From contig JAITYX010000079.1 of NCBI GenBank assembly GCA_021018815.1, positions 1,240,001-1,304,000 on the forward strand: 64,000 nt of DNA, written 5' to 3'. A program made the translations under genes and the position numbers. The notes below the pieces were generated by a model. The model was not told the origin of the DNA. It searched no databases and worked only from the letters and a program-made list of their open reading frames with translations. The stretch's first letter is position 1. Every line of letters begins with the position of its first letter. The stretch is from Talinum fruticosum. Lineage: Eukaryota > Streptophyta > Magnoliopsida > Caryophyllales > Talinaceae. This document shows, one piece after another, positions 53,059 through 64,000 of this stretch.

Positions 53059-56000
53059 CTATTGGACCTTATGAGAGAGCTGGATGTAAGCTAAAAGCCT
53101 CTTTAAGGCTTTGCCACTATCGATGGCCTCTCGAGCTCTATCAAGAGCTGTGGATATATCTTCAGCACCATCGCAACCTAACAAGTGATCCACCATTCCA
53201 GCATTCAAGACAATTCGATCATATGCAGGTCCCTTCTGCCCACGAAGAGCCGCTATACCTAGCTCTATATTCTTTGCTACCTGCACCCACCAGGAATTCA
53301 TGATTTGTCATGCAAGCAAAACCTTTAGTTGATAAAGAAGCAAATCACAGAGGATTCACATGACCGAAACAAAGATTATGCAGGGAAAATTTGTCGAGTT
53401 AGTTCATGCCGTTTCGGAAGACTAGGTGTTAAGTTTCAAAAATGTGATCTATGCTATGAATGCGCAAATTGCACATGAAATAGATCACTCGCTTCTAATT
53501 TTGAACAACCCCCCATCGCACCCTCCAAAAAAAAAAGGAAAAGAAAATGAAAAATATTAAATAAATAGTGGAGCCAGATTCTGTACCGATCTATCCGTTC
53601 TAGGAGTATCAGTAGGTTCAAAACCATAGTCTTTGGCATTCACTTCCATATTAAAAGCCTCCAGTGACACACCTATAAGAAGAGACATGCCAGCCCTTTT
53701 GTTAGTGCAATAATTTGTAATTAAGAACAAAAGCCTAATAGCAGGGGCAAATTTACACACCATCAACTTCTAAAGCAGCAGCACTAACTGATGAGCGAAA
53801 TCCCGAACAATAGTTGACAGGAAGTCCTTTTGATGCATTTGGTGACTTCAATCTAGTTGTCATAGAAAGTGCCCCTTCTTCACCCTGCAATTAGACAGCT
53901 GAATGGTCAGGGCATATAATCTCCAAATAAAAGTCTTAGACTAGCAATCCTTAGCCCTTGCTTCACCTGACACTTAGATAAGTTGTAATAACTGCAATAA
54001 GCACAAGTTATGCTGTTTACAAGAACAGCATTTCTTAAAGCAGCTTTGTGAAAGCAAATGAAGAAACCAAACCACAATCTTGATACCTTCACAACCAAAC
54101 CAGCATGGACACCTCTTCTTCTCATAAGCATTAGGAGTGGTTCTTCATATCCTTCATGATAAAATCCTGCAACCATCCTTTCCTTCCCTCGAGCCTGTTG
54201 AATACAGTGAATAGTTCCATTACAATCTTAAATCACACCAGCGGAAATCCCTTATGCAACTTGGCTATACCAACCACTATCTTGGGCTAGACCACACACA
54301 AATAAATCTATAATGCTAAAAGAATAAAAAAATTCAAAAACATAACTGCTCAGTGCACTTCAAAAGGTTGTCACAGGAAAGATAAACTCAAAAACCACAA
54401 GATTCTGTGATACCATTTCGACCTCAGTCAGGATTTTGAAGCAAACATAGTGAGCACATGAAACAAACTTACCCTCACAAACTGTTGGACCTTTTCAGAT
54501 GTGGCCAATGGTGGACGTTTCTTTATATGTTCCCTCATCCCAACTAATGAATATCTGCAGGAAACACAACGTTAAAAACCACTTTAGTATCAAGGTCAGC
54601 CAAATTGTGCTCATTGTTTTAATTCTGAATGGCTGCATAACAAGAAAAATAATTAACAGCTGTCCAGTCTGGTGTGCAAATTTTGTATGCCCTTTGGAGT
54701 TCCATAATATAGACTATGTAGATGAAACTGGAAACACATCAACATGGAGGGGAAAAATTGATATAACCACATTTTTTTGGGGTATCAGCAACCACTAGTC
54801 ATGTTAGTAGACAAAGACGACAAACAATTCTCAATGTTACAAAGGCAAAGTAAGAGACATGTATTCTGAATTATGCAAGCAGTTAACAACAGCAAACAAA
54901 TGCTTTTCCCACATAAAAATATATTCGTAGATGAAGCATCTTCGAAAAGATCTCACTCACAGAGATGGGCGAGCTTCTCGTAGACTTAAATATGCAAAGC
55001 CAACATTTTCATCCTGTGTGGTAGTAGGCGTAAGTCAACATCATGAACTGTGGGCCAAAGATTGAACAAGATTAAAACTGTTGCAAAATGTCATATTTAA
55101 AATCTAACCTCAATAAGATGTTTGGCCTGCAATGCCGTCAAGTGCGTATTTGCCCCCATGTATTGGAGCATTTGCTCCTCTGTTACACCCCCTAAACAGA
55201 ATATAGCCATTTAGTTATAAATACAAAACCAGTAAGCAGCTAAACTGTACAGATAGCATCAGACAGAATGTGTCTCATGAATCCTATACTATTCAGATGC
55301 TTTAACCAACATTCATATGTTGACTTGAGGAGGTAAAGAAATGCATGTTTGGTATAATGTCATCATCCTGAGTTGTCCGTATTCAGAATTAAGAGGACAA
55401 GAACAAGTAATAACAATTTTACTATCTCTTCAAATGTTATGCACACTTTTTAACATTTCAAAACCAGAAGCTGGAAACTCGCAATTATAAAAGATGAAAT
55501 TTCCTAAATTGAGATTTAGGTTATATCCTGACGGTAATGTTGAATGTTAAGGAATTTTCAATGTCTACAATACACAAACCTTGGGCGGCATCCAATCCAC
55601 ACCATGGAGCAAGCATGATTCACCATAACATGATCTCACTGCAGCTACAAATAATGTGCTCCTGAAAAAGCGCGTGTTGCCATCATAAGGTTCACCATAA
55701 TGGGTCAATGATCCTACATCAGCAACTGGAGGTGGACCTGGTGATACCGACACCATAATGGGTCAATGAATCGAATAAGGTTTACCCAAAATAGTGGTCT
55801 TTTAGGTCATAAGTAAAGAATCCAAGTGATGATACATCTGGTGGCCATCAATATGTGGAATGAGAGGTATTTACCAATTTCATCATCAAAAGCAAGACAA
55901 TATGCTTTAAGCTCCCGGTCTGTTTCCCTGTTCATGCGTTGTCCTATCAAAAATGCAGACAGCAATGACTCGCTCACACCAGCTGATTTATTATCTCCAG

Positions 56001-58046
56001 ATTCCAATGGAAGAACATCTCTTAGAACACCCTGAACCTCCTCGTATCCAAGATGACCTCCTGCTAGAACTTCTCGTAAAGCACCAACTAGCCTCATTTC
56101 CCTAGCATCTTGTCCTGTATATTGTGGCCCAACAGAGCTCCCAACACCCATTATAGAACCTTCTGGGTCAGCTATGAATATTACATCATGAGGAAGAGTT
56201 CGGACCAGCTCTGGCCAGAAAGTATTCATGGCACGCCTCTCTCCTTCGCTCCATTGGGTAGCTTCTGGGAAGGCATTGGCCCGGATGGTCATTCCAGCAA
56301 AAAAGCACCAAGCTGAGCTTTGGAAACATTATTTTCGCCTTTAAGTTCCCCCTTGGCTGACAATTGACAGAAAACAAGAGTGAATATAGTATTATAATGT
56401 GTACATGAATGGTGTATGATTTGACCACAGTCTAGATGGTTCATTGGAATGTTGATGCCCAAGGCAAAGCCATTATTAACAAAAAGTTCATCATTCACAC
56501 TTTGTAGGAAATAACATCTGAGGTGTCAGCTGATGGCCAAAGGAGCTGGCCAACTCAATGGCTATTTTACACGGTTCATCAATCTAACTCTGCACAGATT
56601 ACCCTAATATCAAAGGAGTTGAGTTAGCCAGGTCGATTCTTTGAGTTCCCAATACCAGTTCAGTACATGATCCTGCCTAGCTCTGTTAACTGAGCATGAA
56701 TTACATTTTCTTGTTTCTTGACAAAATTTTAAAGAATACAGACGAAAATTAGAATTGCTTAGACCTAACAGAATCTAACTCTGCGTTCCGGACGATTAAA
56801 GCATACAAGCTAGCGCCATGCTGAGCTAGTCAGGCCCACTTCTCACAACTTGGCTCCCTCAGTGGACCGAGCTGAGCTTATTACTTCATCTTGCTCGTTT
56901 CTAGAATTGAAACCAACCATTAGCCACATTCGAGCTGTGCAACTTCAGCCAATCTATCCCCTCCTCAATGGAACAAGAGATGCAAGTATCTCTAACTCGG
57001 ACCTACCGACGTGACATCTGCTGCTTTATCACTATTCAAGCGTCGGTCAAGCCTGATAATATCTTCCTTCCTTCCATACACATGAGCGCTTCCTCTCATT
57101 AACTAGAAGCAAATTTGTCAAATATCCCTCAAACAACTTTATCATAACAAAACAAAAGCCCCAGTTCAAAGCTAGAGACGGGTATCTTATAAATGCCTCA
57201 TACAAGACCTTAACACAAACGCAATAACTGGAACAAAAACACAACACAAGCAAATCAAGCAATTGCTTGTGCGAAATATCAAAACAAAACACAATAAAAT
57301 TTATCTGTATAAGAGTATACTAGCATATGCACGACGGTTTAAAAGGGAGTGCTTAAAAACAAAATAAATAAATAAAAAACCATTAATATCTAAGGGTACC
57401 GCCTACAGTGCTTAAGAAGTTGAGGGTGACGTCACGATCCCTGTTACAAGGTTCAAATTCTCTCTCAAAATACGTATCATTATATGCATTCATTCGTATT
57501 ATATGGACAAAAGGACATTTTATCACTTCATTTTCCATTCACTTCAAACTTAAATTTCCCTACTAAAAATCCCAAATCAATCGCAATTCAAACAAAGAAA
57601 CTAACACCAAAAACAATAAGAACAAAGATAAGACGTGTAAAACCTGATTTGAGGATTGTCTCCAAGACCTTGAAAGCTTGCTCTTCGGAAAGAGGCTTCG
57701 TCTGAGTAGGCCCAGTACAAACCCTAGCTTGCGCTTCCAGAACCGTCTGATTCGGCCTCGGAATCTCCGGATTCCGATACGACGTTGATATCGCCGGATT
57801 CCGAACCCTGGATTCCGGCAGATCCAATTCACCTTCATCCAGCGCCGCCGAATCTACCAGCACGGCTTTCAAGGTCAATCCGCATCTTCGCCGACAGAAA
57901 ATCGGACGGGCAGAATTCTTCCCTTTCTTCTCGCCGGCGAATCGGACTGATACTGGGTGAGCACGAGCTCCAGCGAGTTTGACTGCGGGGACCGTCCCCG
58001 GCGGAGTCAGGGAGAAGGGACGGTCAGGATTAAGCAGAGTTTTCAT
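53059..58046 (-). CDS. Anthranilate phosphoribosyltransferase (TrpD)-like protein with degenerate active site, 10 exons
   Basis: Exons in transcript order: 58046-57644, 56356-55875, 55737-55580, 55191-55109, 55013-54961, 54554-54473, 54194-54087, 53884-53761, 53672-53587, 53280-53059; 600 residues with two bases restored. It matches, from memory, Arabidopsis At1g70570 (glycosyltransferase family 3). The first 110 residues look like a plastid transit region. The segment THYGEPYDGNTRFFRSTLFVAAV...CLLHGVDW aligns with the TrpD GTGGD...TFNIST...KHGNR core, but the PRPP-binding GTGGD is replaced by YGEPYDG and KHGNR by LHGVDW. So canonical anthranilate transferase activity is doubtful; a TrpD2/YbiB-like nucleic-acid-binding role is a possible alternative (inference). 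Frame breaks: A run 56299-56304 in exon 2 and C run 55188-55192 at the start of exon 4, each one base short. Confidence 0.88.
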
Positions 58047-60395
58047 GGTTTTCTCCTCGCCGTTGGATGGTGTTGGAAAGAGCGTAGATGGCAGGGGGAT
58101 AACGGCAAGTTTGCAGCGACATTCTCAAGGTCTCCGGCTGATATAAAGGACGCGAACTGTCAACGCATCCCGTCCTATCTAACAAACCTAATACTATAAT
58201 AATATCTATATTTATGTTTATACATAGATATATATCCATTAGAAAATCTCGCTTATAAATGTTTTTTTTTATTAGAGATATCCTGCGAGAATTCAGGGAA
58301 AAAAAGAAATAGAATATCAATGTGTACGAGACAAAATAATGAAAATATTTATAAACAAACGACATATTCTTAATACATTAAAAAAATTAATTTTGACAAG
58401 AGATGAAGATGAAATGTTAGAATTTGTGAGTGTTTGACCTAACTTTATTTTTTAGTATTCAAAAATAGTTTTAAAATCTAGGTCAAACACTCACTAAATA
58501 GATAAAAGATTATTCCATGGTGTCAAACTTATAACTCATAACTCTTTATAAACTCAATACTAATTTAATTTAATTGACGTTTAGATAAATATTTACATAC
58601 AACTTACTAAAACATTATTGAGTCAAATATTACATAAACTCTTAAAAGTACACATATAGCCGTAATGGATATTATTTTAAAAAAATTATAAGGTGAACAT
58701 CATGATTTATCTATTATTACCTACTTCTACGAAGAAAGACAATCGTTTTTCCTCCTACACTATTTATTCATCATCAAGAAGTTATAAATAATATAAGTTA
58801 ATTATAAATAACTTCAATCTGTGATCCCACCTTTTAACCGGAAATAACTTTATATTGAGACTCCACCTTTCATCTTCTTATATTTGCATCTTTAAATTAG
58901 TTGCATTTCTCAATCATTTGCCTAACATCCAACTCGACTTATAAAATATATTCACATATTTTAGTTTCACTTCCGAAATTGAATTTGCAGCTATATTTGT
59001 TATCGAAAAGTATAACATCTTAGTCATCTAAAAGGGAATAAGAAAATTAATTAAAGAGTAAATTTTCTGGTTATAAATATTCACACGTAATGATAAAAGT
59101 ATGGTGAGAAAAATTCATTTAGTAAACTTGCCAAAAAATTCTATAAACATTAAAATCATTTAAGATAGAAATGTGGTGAGAATGAATGACAACTTTACTT
59201 TTGCATAAATTATCAAGTGAAGCATATAAAATTTAATTTAATAATTACTAAATTAGTTTCATAAATCATACTAATGATCAAGTAGGTAGTTGATTAAGAA
59301 AATGATTTCTAAGAGAGAATATATTAAAAATCCTAAAGAAAGGTAACTTAAGACAATATTTATTTATTTTTTCGTGCAATTTAGCAAGTTAGGCAAAAAT
59401 CATATAATGAAGACATCTCACATACTTGAGGTAAGTTATTGAAATGCTTTCAATTTTTTTTAAACATTATATGAAAAACTTAATAATCTAATCTCCATTA
59501 TATGACCCTATATTTGAGAAGAAAATATAAATAAAATTATGTGCAAGGATTTATCATTAGTCAATCGAGACACCATATCAAACTTCTCATCCCCAATTTA
59601 AAGTACACACTATTATTCAAGTAAGGCCCAAATCAAGAGATACTTTAAATACCAAAGCTAAAATGGCAAAGCAACCAAACTTGATAGAATTTGACATCTA
59701 TAACTCAAAGTCACATATCTTCGACCCGTTTTTAAGTATTTCTAAAACCCCTTTCTCTTTTCATCATAATAAATATGTTATTTTCTTGTTCTTAAATTTT
59801 GTTGATCCTAAACGATCGACTCTATTTTATTTATATCACAACAAATAAAAGTAAAATAACCTAAATTAAAACCTTAAAACTATAAAAAAGAAACGTGAAA
59901 GATCAAATATTAACTCCACATAAGCCAATAACCATTATTCAACATTTGTTTCTATATATGAAGGAGAAAAAAATACTAATAAAACTATATTATCACACAC
60001 ATAAAAAAGGAGAGGAGAGTCCATTTATAAAATATTTTTTTTCATTTGGATAAATTATATTTTTTATATTTAATTATTTATATCAATGACTCATATTTAA
60101 TGGACAAGTAATTTAATGGTTAAGATTACCTTAATTTTCTATAATAAACTAAAATTAAGATCTTAAAACTGTTAAAAAAAAAATATGAAAGGTGAAATAT
60201 TAACTCTACCTAATTTTTATGGTTAATGACTCATATTCAATTTCCTTTGCCTTTTTTTAAAGCAGAAGAAACTAATTTTGTTTTCCGTACAATATAAATA
60301 GAGCGGGAAAATGATTTTATTTGCCTTTCTTATATTCAAAACGTCCGAAAAGGACAATACAAGGAGAAAGAGTAGAGGCGAAGAAAGAAGGTGAA
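58047..60395. other. Divergent intergenic region upstream of the TrpD-like gene and PHS1
   Basis: It holds the 5' flanks of both genes (divergent starts 2.35 kb apart) and AT-rich sequence with a small foldback element at 58426. Short open frames lack coding character. An ATG at 60311 opens a 27-codon frame that stops at 60392-60394, two bases before the PHS1 start, a possible uORF if transcribed. Confidence 0.5.
58426..58494. repeat. Small foldback element with perfect 16-bp arms
   Basis: GTGAGTGTTTGACCTA at 58426-58441 is matched by its exact reverse complement at 58479-58494, separated by a 37-base AT-rich loop. With one bulged base the arms extend into flanking ATTT/AAAT. The size fits a tiny MITE remnant or a hairpin. 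Confidence 0.85.
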
Positions 60396-63300
60396 ATGGC
60401 GGCACTGGCGGACATCGGAACTGAGAAGCTTACTACCGCCATTAGAGAGCAGTGGCGATGGAAGGTTGAATACTCCCGATGCTTCTCCTATCCTTCTTCT
60501 TATCTCTCTAATTCCGCGATTCCTCCTCATCTTTCTCTTACCAAGAGAAGCCAATTCAAGCCGATTTGGATATCTGCTTCTGGACCATCCATAGTCTCTC
60601 TCCACCCTTCCTATGATGGCTCCTCATCCTGCTCCTCAATCACGGTCTCTTTGGAAGACGCTGTCATCGTACGTCTCTCTCTCTCTCTCTCTCTCTCTCT
60701 AATGATACGAAAATACGGCTATTGACGACAAATTTGTCATGATTTTGAACTCCGGAATCTTGAATTAGATGAAAATTTGCAAAACTAGCATAATGGAGTG
60801 ACCATTGCTTTTTCTGGAGTGGTTTGTTGCGAGGAGTAACTAGGGTTAGTTAGAAAATTCCGATAGATGAGAAATTGATTTTGAAATCTCTAAATCGGAG
60901 GGAATTCATCGCTAGTCGGTTCGGAGTGAGAGGTATGTGAATTGAATTGACGCAATTTGGCGTTTGGAATGCTCGTTGGCGTTTTTGTTCAATTTCTCTT
61001 ACATGAAATGTCTTTTCGTGACCTAGCTACACCGATTGTTATATGATGGCCTGGAAACTTGCAATTCGTGGATGATTTTCTATTTTTCTTAAGTGTATTC
61101 TCAATCATGACGGTTGAACACGGGTTTGAAATTTGAATTTGAGGTTTAACAGCGGAACAAGGTTTTAAACAAAATCGTTGATAAATAATTTCCCCGTGAT
61201 TTTGTTTAAAGTGAGTCGCATTCAATTTAGTGTTTCATCCGTTGGGATAAACCGATTGGCTACTTCAGAATTCATTTGTTAGATTTGCTATTTCTGATTT
61301 ATTTCCAGCGCTGGAGGTTGATGATTAGGTCATTGAGTACGTTCTCTAGCTTGAGCTTTTGAATTTCAACTAGCAATCGAAAATTCCTGAAAGAATTTTA
61401 ATAATGTTAATTTTTTTGGTCCAGCTACCTCTGTCTTCTTTTGTAAACAGGACATCAGATTTGTCATCAAATATTTGTCTGTTCGTTTGATTATGACCAA
61501 TAAAACAACCGAGATTGTGCACGAAGCTACAACATTTCCACATTTCGTAGTTTATAATGGTTAAGTAGAGCATATTTCGGACTTGACTCCTGGATCTGGG
61601 TGGATCGGAACGATTGCACATGATCCAAGCTTGTGAAGGAGCTCCTAATGCAACAAGTATCTGCATCATTTTAGATGTGAAACAGCAAACTTATGGAACC
61701 CTTGCTTGATTTCATTGATTCGTCCAGTTGGACTATCAATTTGCTCAGCTGCTACTAATGAGCTAATATGACATTGTGTATTGCAGGAAGAGCACTTCGT
61801 CTCCAAGCTGGACTTTACCTGGCCTCAGGTGTCGTGCCTCTCTGGCTTTCCTGCTCGAGGTAGCTTAGTCGTTTTTGCCAGCTATATGGACAGTACAAAT
61901 GAGGTAGGCAGCTCTGCACGGCCCCATAATGCTTGGCTTCTAAATGAAATGCCAAATTGTAAAATTGTTTTCCTCAGATACGTGGTATGTTGCTAAGTAA
62001 TTTTTGCTTGAATCTCCAACAGGATTGACCAACTACTTCCAATTAGGTGCTCTAAATGCTAGTTGAAACATTAGCATGCTTGATTTCATCAAAAAGTTCT
62101 GATTCATATTTAGCAAGAAACTTCTCATATGTCTACTTCGTTGTTTGAATTATGTCACATCAGAAATGTTCGTTAATCAGCAACCTTGACTTGTTTCACT
62201 AGATTGGTGTGCTTTCAATTAAGTTATTCAGCACCATGAACTTTATATAATATCTTGCAGAAACAGAAGTTTGTCTTGCGGTTTTCGACAGTCTCAGAAG
62301 TAGAAAACTTCATTACTTCATTGGAGGTGAGTCTAAAAGGATTCTCTCTGCTGTGATGCTTGTGTTTGAAGTGCTTTTGAATTATCTCGTATCTTTTAAC
62401 AAACTGTGTTCCATTGCTTTCTCAGGACATCTTTTCAAACAAGATCAGCAAAGTGCTTCCAGCAGTTGATGCCATACCTGCAGTATCTTCTGAATCTGAG
62501 TTTGTTCCCCCATATAGGTAAAAGTTATTTCCTCCGGACCTCTAATTACCCTGAGATGCACGATTTGGACATAGAAAGAGAAGTGTTAACTGAACAAATA
62601 AGAATTATTTGCAGACCAGAGATGACAAGTGTGATGACCCAGACTAATGCTTCTCCATTGCCCGATTACTCGCACACTGAAGATTGTCAAAATTCACATG
62701 CCCAAGATGGAATGGCTGATACTAAGAGCGATATTTCAGCCTTCCCCCTCGCTTCACTTCACTTGTGTCAAATTGCAATGCTGAGACACAAAAGGGTAAC
62801 ATCATTTATATGTAAAACTAGAGTTTCATCTGCATAACTTTTTAGCTCACCTTTTTTAAAATTGTTTTGTTATGGTGTAGATGATTTAGCTCTGGCTCTT
62901 TCATCTGGATCAAAGTATCTCAATATGAAAGCTCAAATTGCGGTACTAACTCTCAACTTCCCTTGGCATTTACAATCATTCTAGTTATGAATAATGATTT
63001 GCCAATTATGGTGCCTCTTATTGTTGAAATGGAGTACACTTCAAACTGTTATGGGTGATTAAATTATAACCATTGATGTTATAATTTCTTGCTCTTTTTC
63101 TTATGTCTCCTTGCAGAAATATATGCAAGACGCATCCTTTATTGGTAAGTAACTATTATAAAGGTTCCTAATACAGTAGTAATTCCTTTTGCCGTTCAAT
63201 CCTTTGATTCTATTTGTGTTTCATACCTGAGTGGAGCTGCCAGTGACACGTATATTTGATAATTTTACAATACGGGAAGTCTGCTTGATTACTTGTATCC

Positions 63301-63630
63301 ACATATTTTAGAATACAGCCTGATAATTTACGCACAGAGACTTCATTTTTAACTGGCTTGAATTCTTTTTCCAATGAATCCAGTAATTTTCTATTCTAGG
63401 TCATAAACACGAAAACTGTCAAACCCTAGATATGGTTTCACATGAAATCTTCTCTGATTATTGTTCACAAGTTCCATAGGAATTGTATTTAATTGAAATC
63501 AACTATTCATAAACAGTAATGATCACCTTTTCATTTGTCACCAGATAATGCTAATGGTTTTATTTATCATCCTATTGCAGAAATAGTGAACGAGGTCATC
63601 AGTGAACTTGGGGAGGATTTCATGTTGTAG
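60396..63630 (+). CDS. PHS1: PHS1 (POOR HOMOLOGOUS SYNAPSIS 1), meiotic pairing protein, 8 exons
   Basis: Exons: 60396-60668, 61787-61903, 62261-62326, 62426-62517, 62615-62795, 62881-62942, 63117-63144, 63581-63630; 289 residues once one C is restored. PHS1 of maize and Arabidopsis is required for homologous pairing and recombination and is linked to nuclear entry of RAD50. Recognisable segments are EQWRWKVEYSRCFSYPSS near the start, EEHFVSKLDFTWPQVSCLSGFPARGSLVVFASYMD (exon 2), KFVLRFSTVSEVENFITSLE (exon 3), PPRFTSLVSNCNAETQKG (end of exon 5, after correction), and KYMQDASFIEIVNEVISELGEDF at the C-terminus. All intron phases agree. The C run 62744-62748 in exon 5 is one base short; without correction the frame runs into intron 5. 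The start at 60396 lies in a good context (gaaATGGC). It is adjacent to PRS3 in Arabidopsis too, as I remember. Confidence 0.9.
60673..60701. repeat. (CT)n microsatellite just after the PHS1 exon 1 donor
   Basis: Intron 1 opens GTACG and then at least 14 CT units follow. This is the same arrangement as in the PRPP synthetase first intron. Confidence 0.85.
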
Positions 63631-64000
63631 ATGGCTCGATCCTATTTTTTCTTACAATGAAGAGCTTGCTTCATCGACAGCTTCGTATCAGAATACTTAC
63701 TATACACTTGGTTTTTAACAGTCTTTCCAGTCACCGAAGCTATCACTGGATCTTTCATAATCCAAGAGATTTCATTTTGCTAATGAGAGTTGGGTTGTAT
63801 ATAACTTGATATATTCGATTTCGTCAATCAAGATGCGGTGGAAAGGAATCCTTCTATCTGTGATACTTCTATGCAGTGGTAAACATATTTAGATTTTTGA
63901 CAGAATTTACAGTAACAATACTTGATAAAATGGTTAACTTTGGTGGTTGTTGATTATCCAGAATTGGAGTGGCAAATATAAGGTTGGGTTAGGGATAACA
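63631..64000. other. PHS1 3' untranslated region and downstream flank
   Basis: This is non-coding sequence after the PHS1 stop codon. I see no start of another gene before the window ends. Confidence 0.6.

Noticed and set aside
48015..58046. A PRPP-centred metabolic gene cluster (PRPP synthetase next to a phosphoribosyltransferase-like gene)
   Set aside because: The order is explained by conserved synteny of unrelated housekeeping genes, and the TrpD-like protein lacks the PRPP-binding motif. Nothing else in the window belongs to tryptophan or nucleotide metabolism.
60311..60395. N-terminal extension of PHS1 upstream of 60396
   Set aside because: The in-frame upstream sequence has no ATG; the ATG at 60311 is in another frame and stops before the PHS1 start.

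Overview
This is a piece of nuclear DNA from a flowering plant, most likely a eudicot. The evidence is AT-rich spacers, GT-AG introns of plant size, plant-specific gene families (ARMADILLO REPEAT ONLY, SIAMESE-RELATED, PHS1, peroxisomal glutamate:glyoxylate aminotransferase) and short MITE-type transposons between and inside genes. I do not try to name the species. I see no rRNA, convincing tRNA, CRISPR array or bacterial-type operon.

Layout, left to right. (1) 701-8709, minus: a 12-exon gene for a Pro/Gln-rich, Trp-containing protein with an RS/KDR-rich tail, probably nuclear. (2) 10845-11288, plus: intronless ribosomal protein eL27A/uL15. (3) 13793-22452, plus: a 12-exon peroxisomal copper amine oxidase. 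(4) 24757-26640, plus: an intronless ARO armadillo protein. (5) 26.6-36.1 kb: gene-poor, MITE-rich spacer. (6) 36118-36405, minus: a SIAMESE-RELATED CDK inhibitor. (7) 40454-44987, minus: a 13-exon glutamate:glyoxylate aminotransferase. (8) 48015-52089, plus: a 7-exon class II PRPP synthetase. (9) 53059-58046, minus: a 10-exon divergent TrpD/anthranilate phosphoribosyltransferase-like protein. (10) 60396-63630, plus: an 8-exon PHS1 meiotic protein. All exon models were built by hand from splice sites, reading phase and remembered family similarity.

The genes do not form one pathway. Two are peroxisomal: the amine oxidase ends in PKL and the aminotransferase in SRL. Two relate to PRPP by family, but the TrpD-like protein has lost the canonical PRPP and anthranilate motifs, so a PRPP 'cluster' is doubtful. 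The right half interleaves homologues of two Arabidopsis neighbourhoods as I remember them: SMR8-PRS3-PHS1 (At1g10690-10710), and the TrpD-like gene, GGT2 and RPL27aC (At1g70570-70600). This looks like an ancestral order that was split by duplicate loss in Arabidopsis.

The strongest unexpected signal is technical. Six of the seven spliced genes carry clear single-base frame breaks, nearly all in homopolymer runs, inside otherwise conserved exons, and each is repaired by one base of the same run. This points to systematic homopolymer contraction in the assembly rather than mass pseudogenisation, and automatic annotation of this window will be wrong at those sites. I found no convincing new biological system. 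The better biological leads are the degenerate TrpD-like protein, a 30-bp perfect palindrome inside the ARO coding sequence, a GC-AG intron in the oxidase, and a possible dual-start PRPP synthetase.
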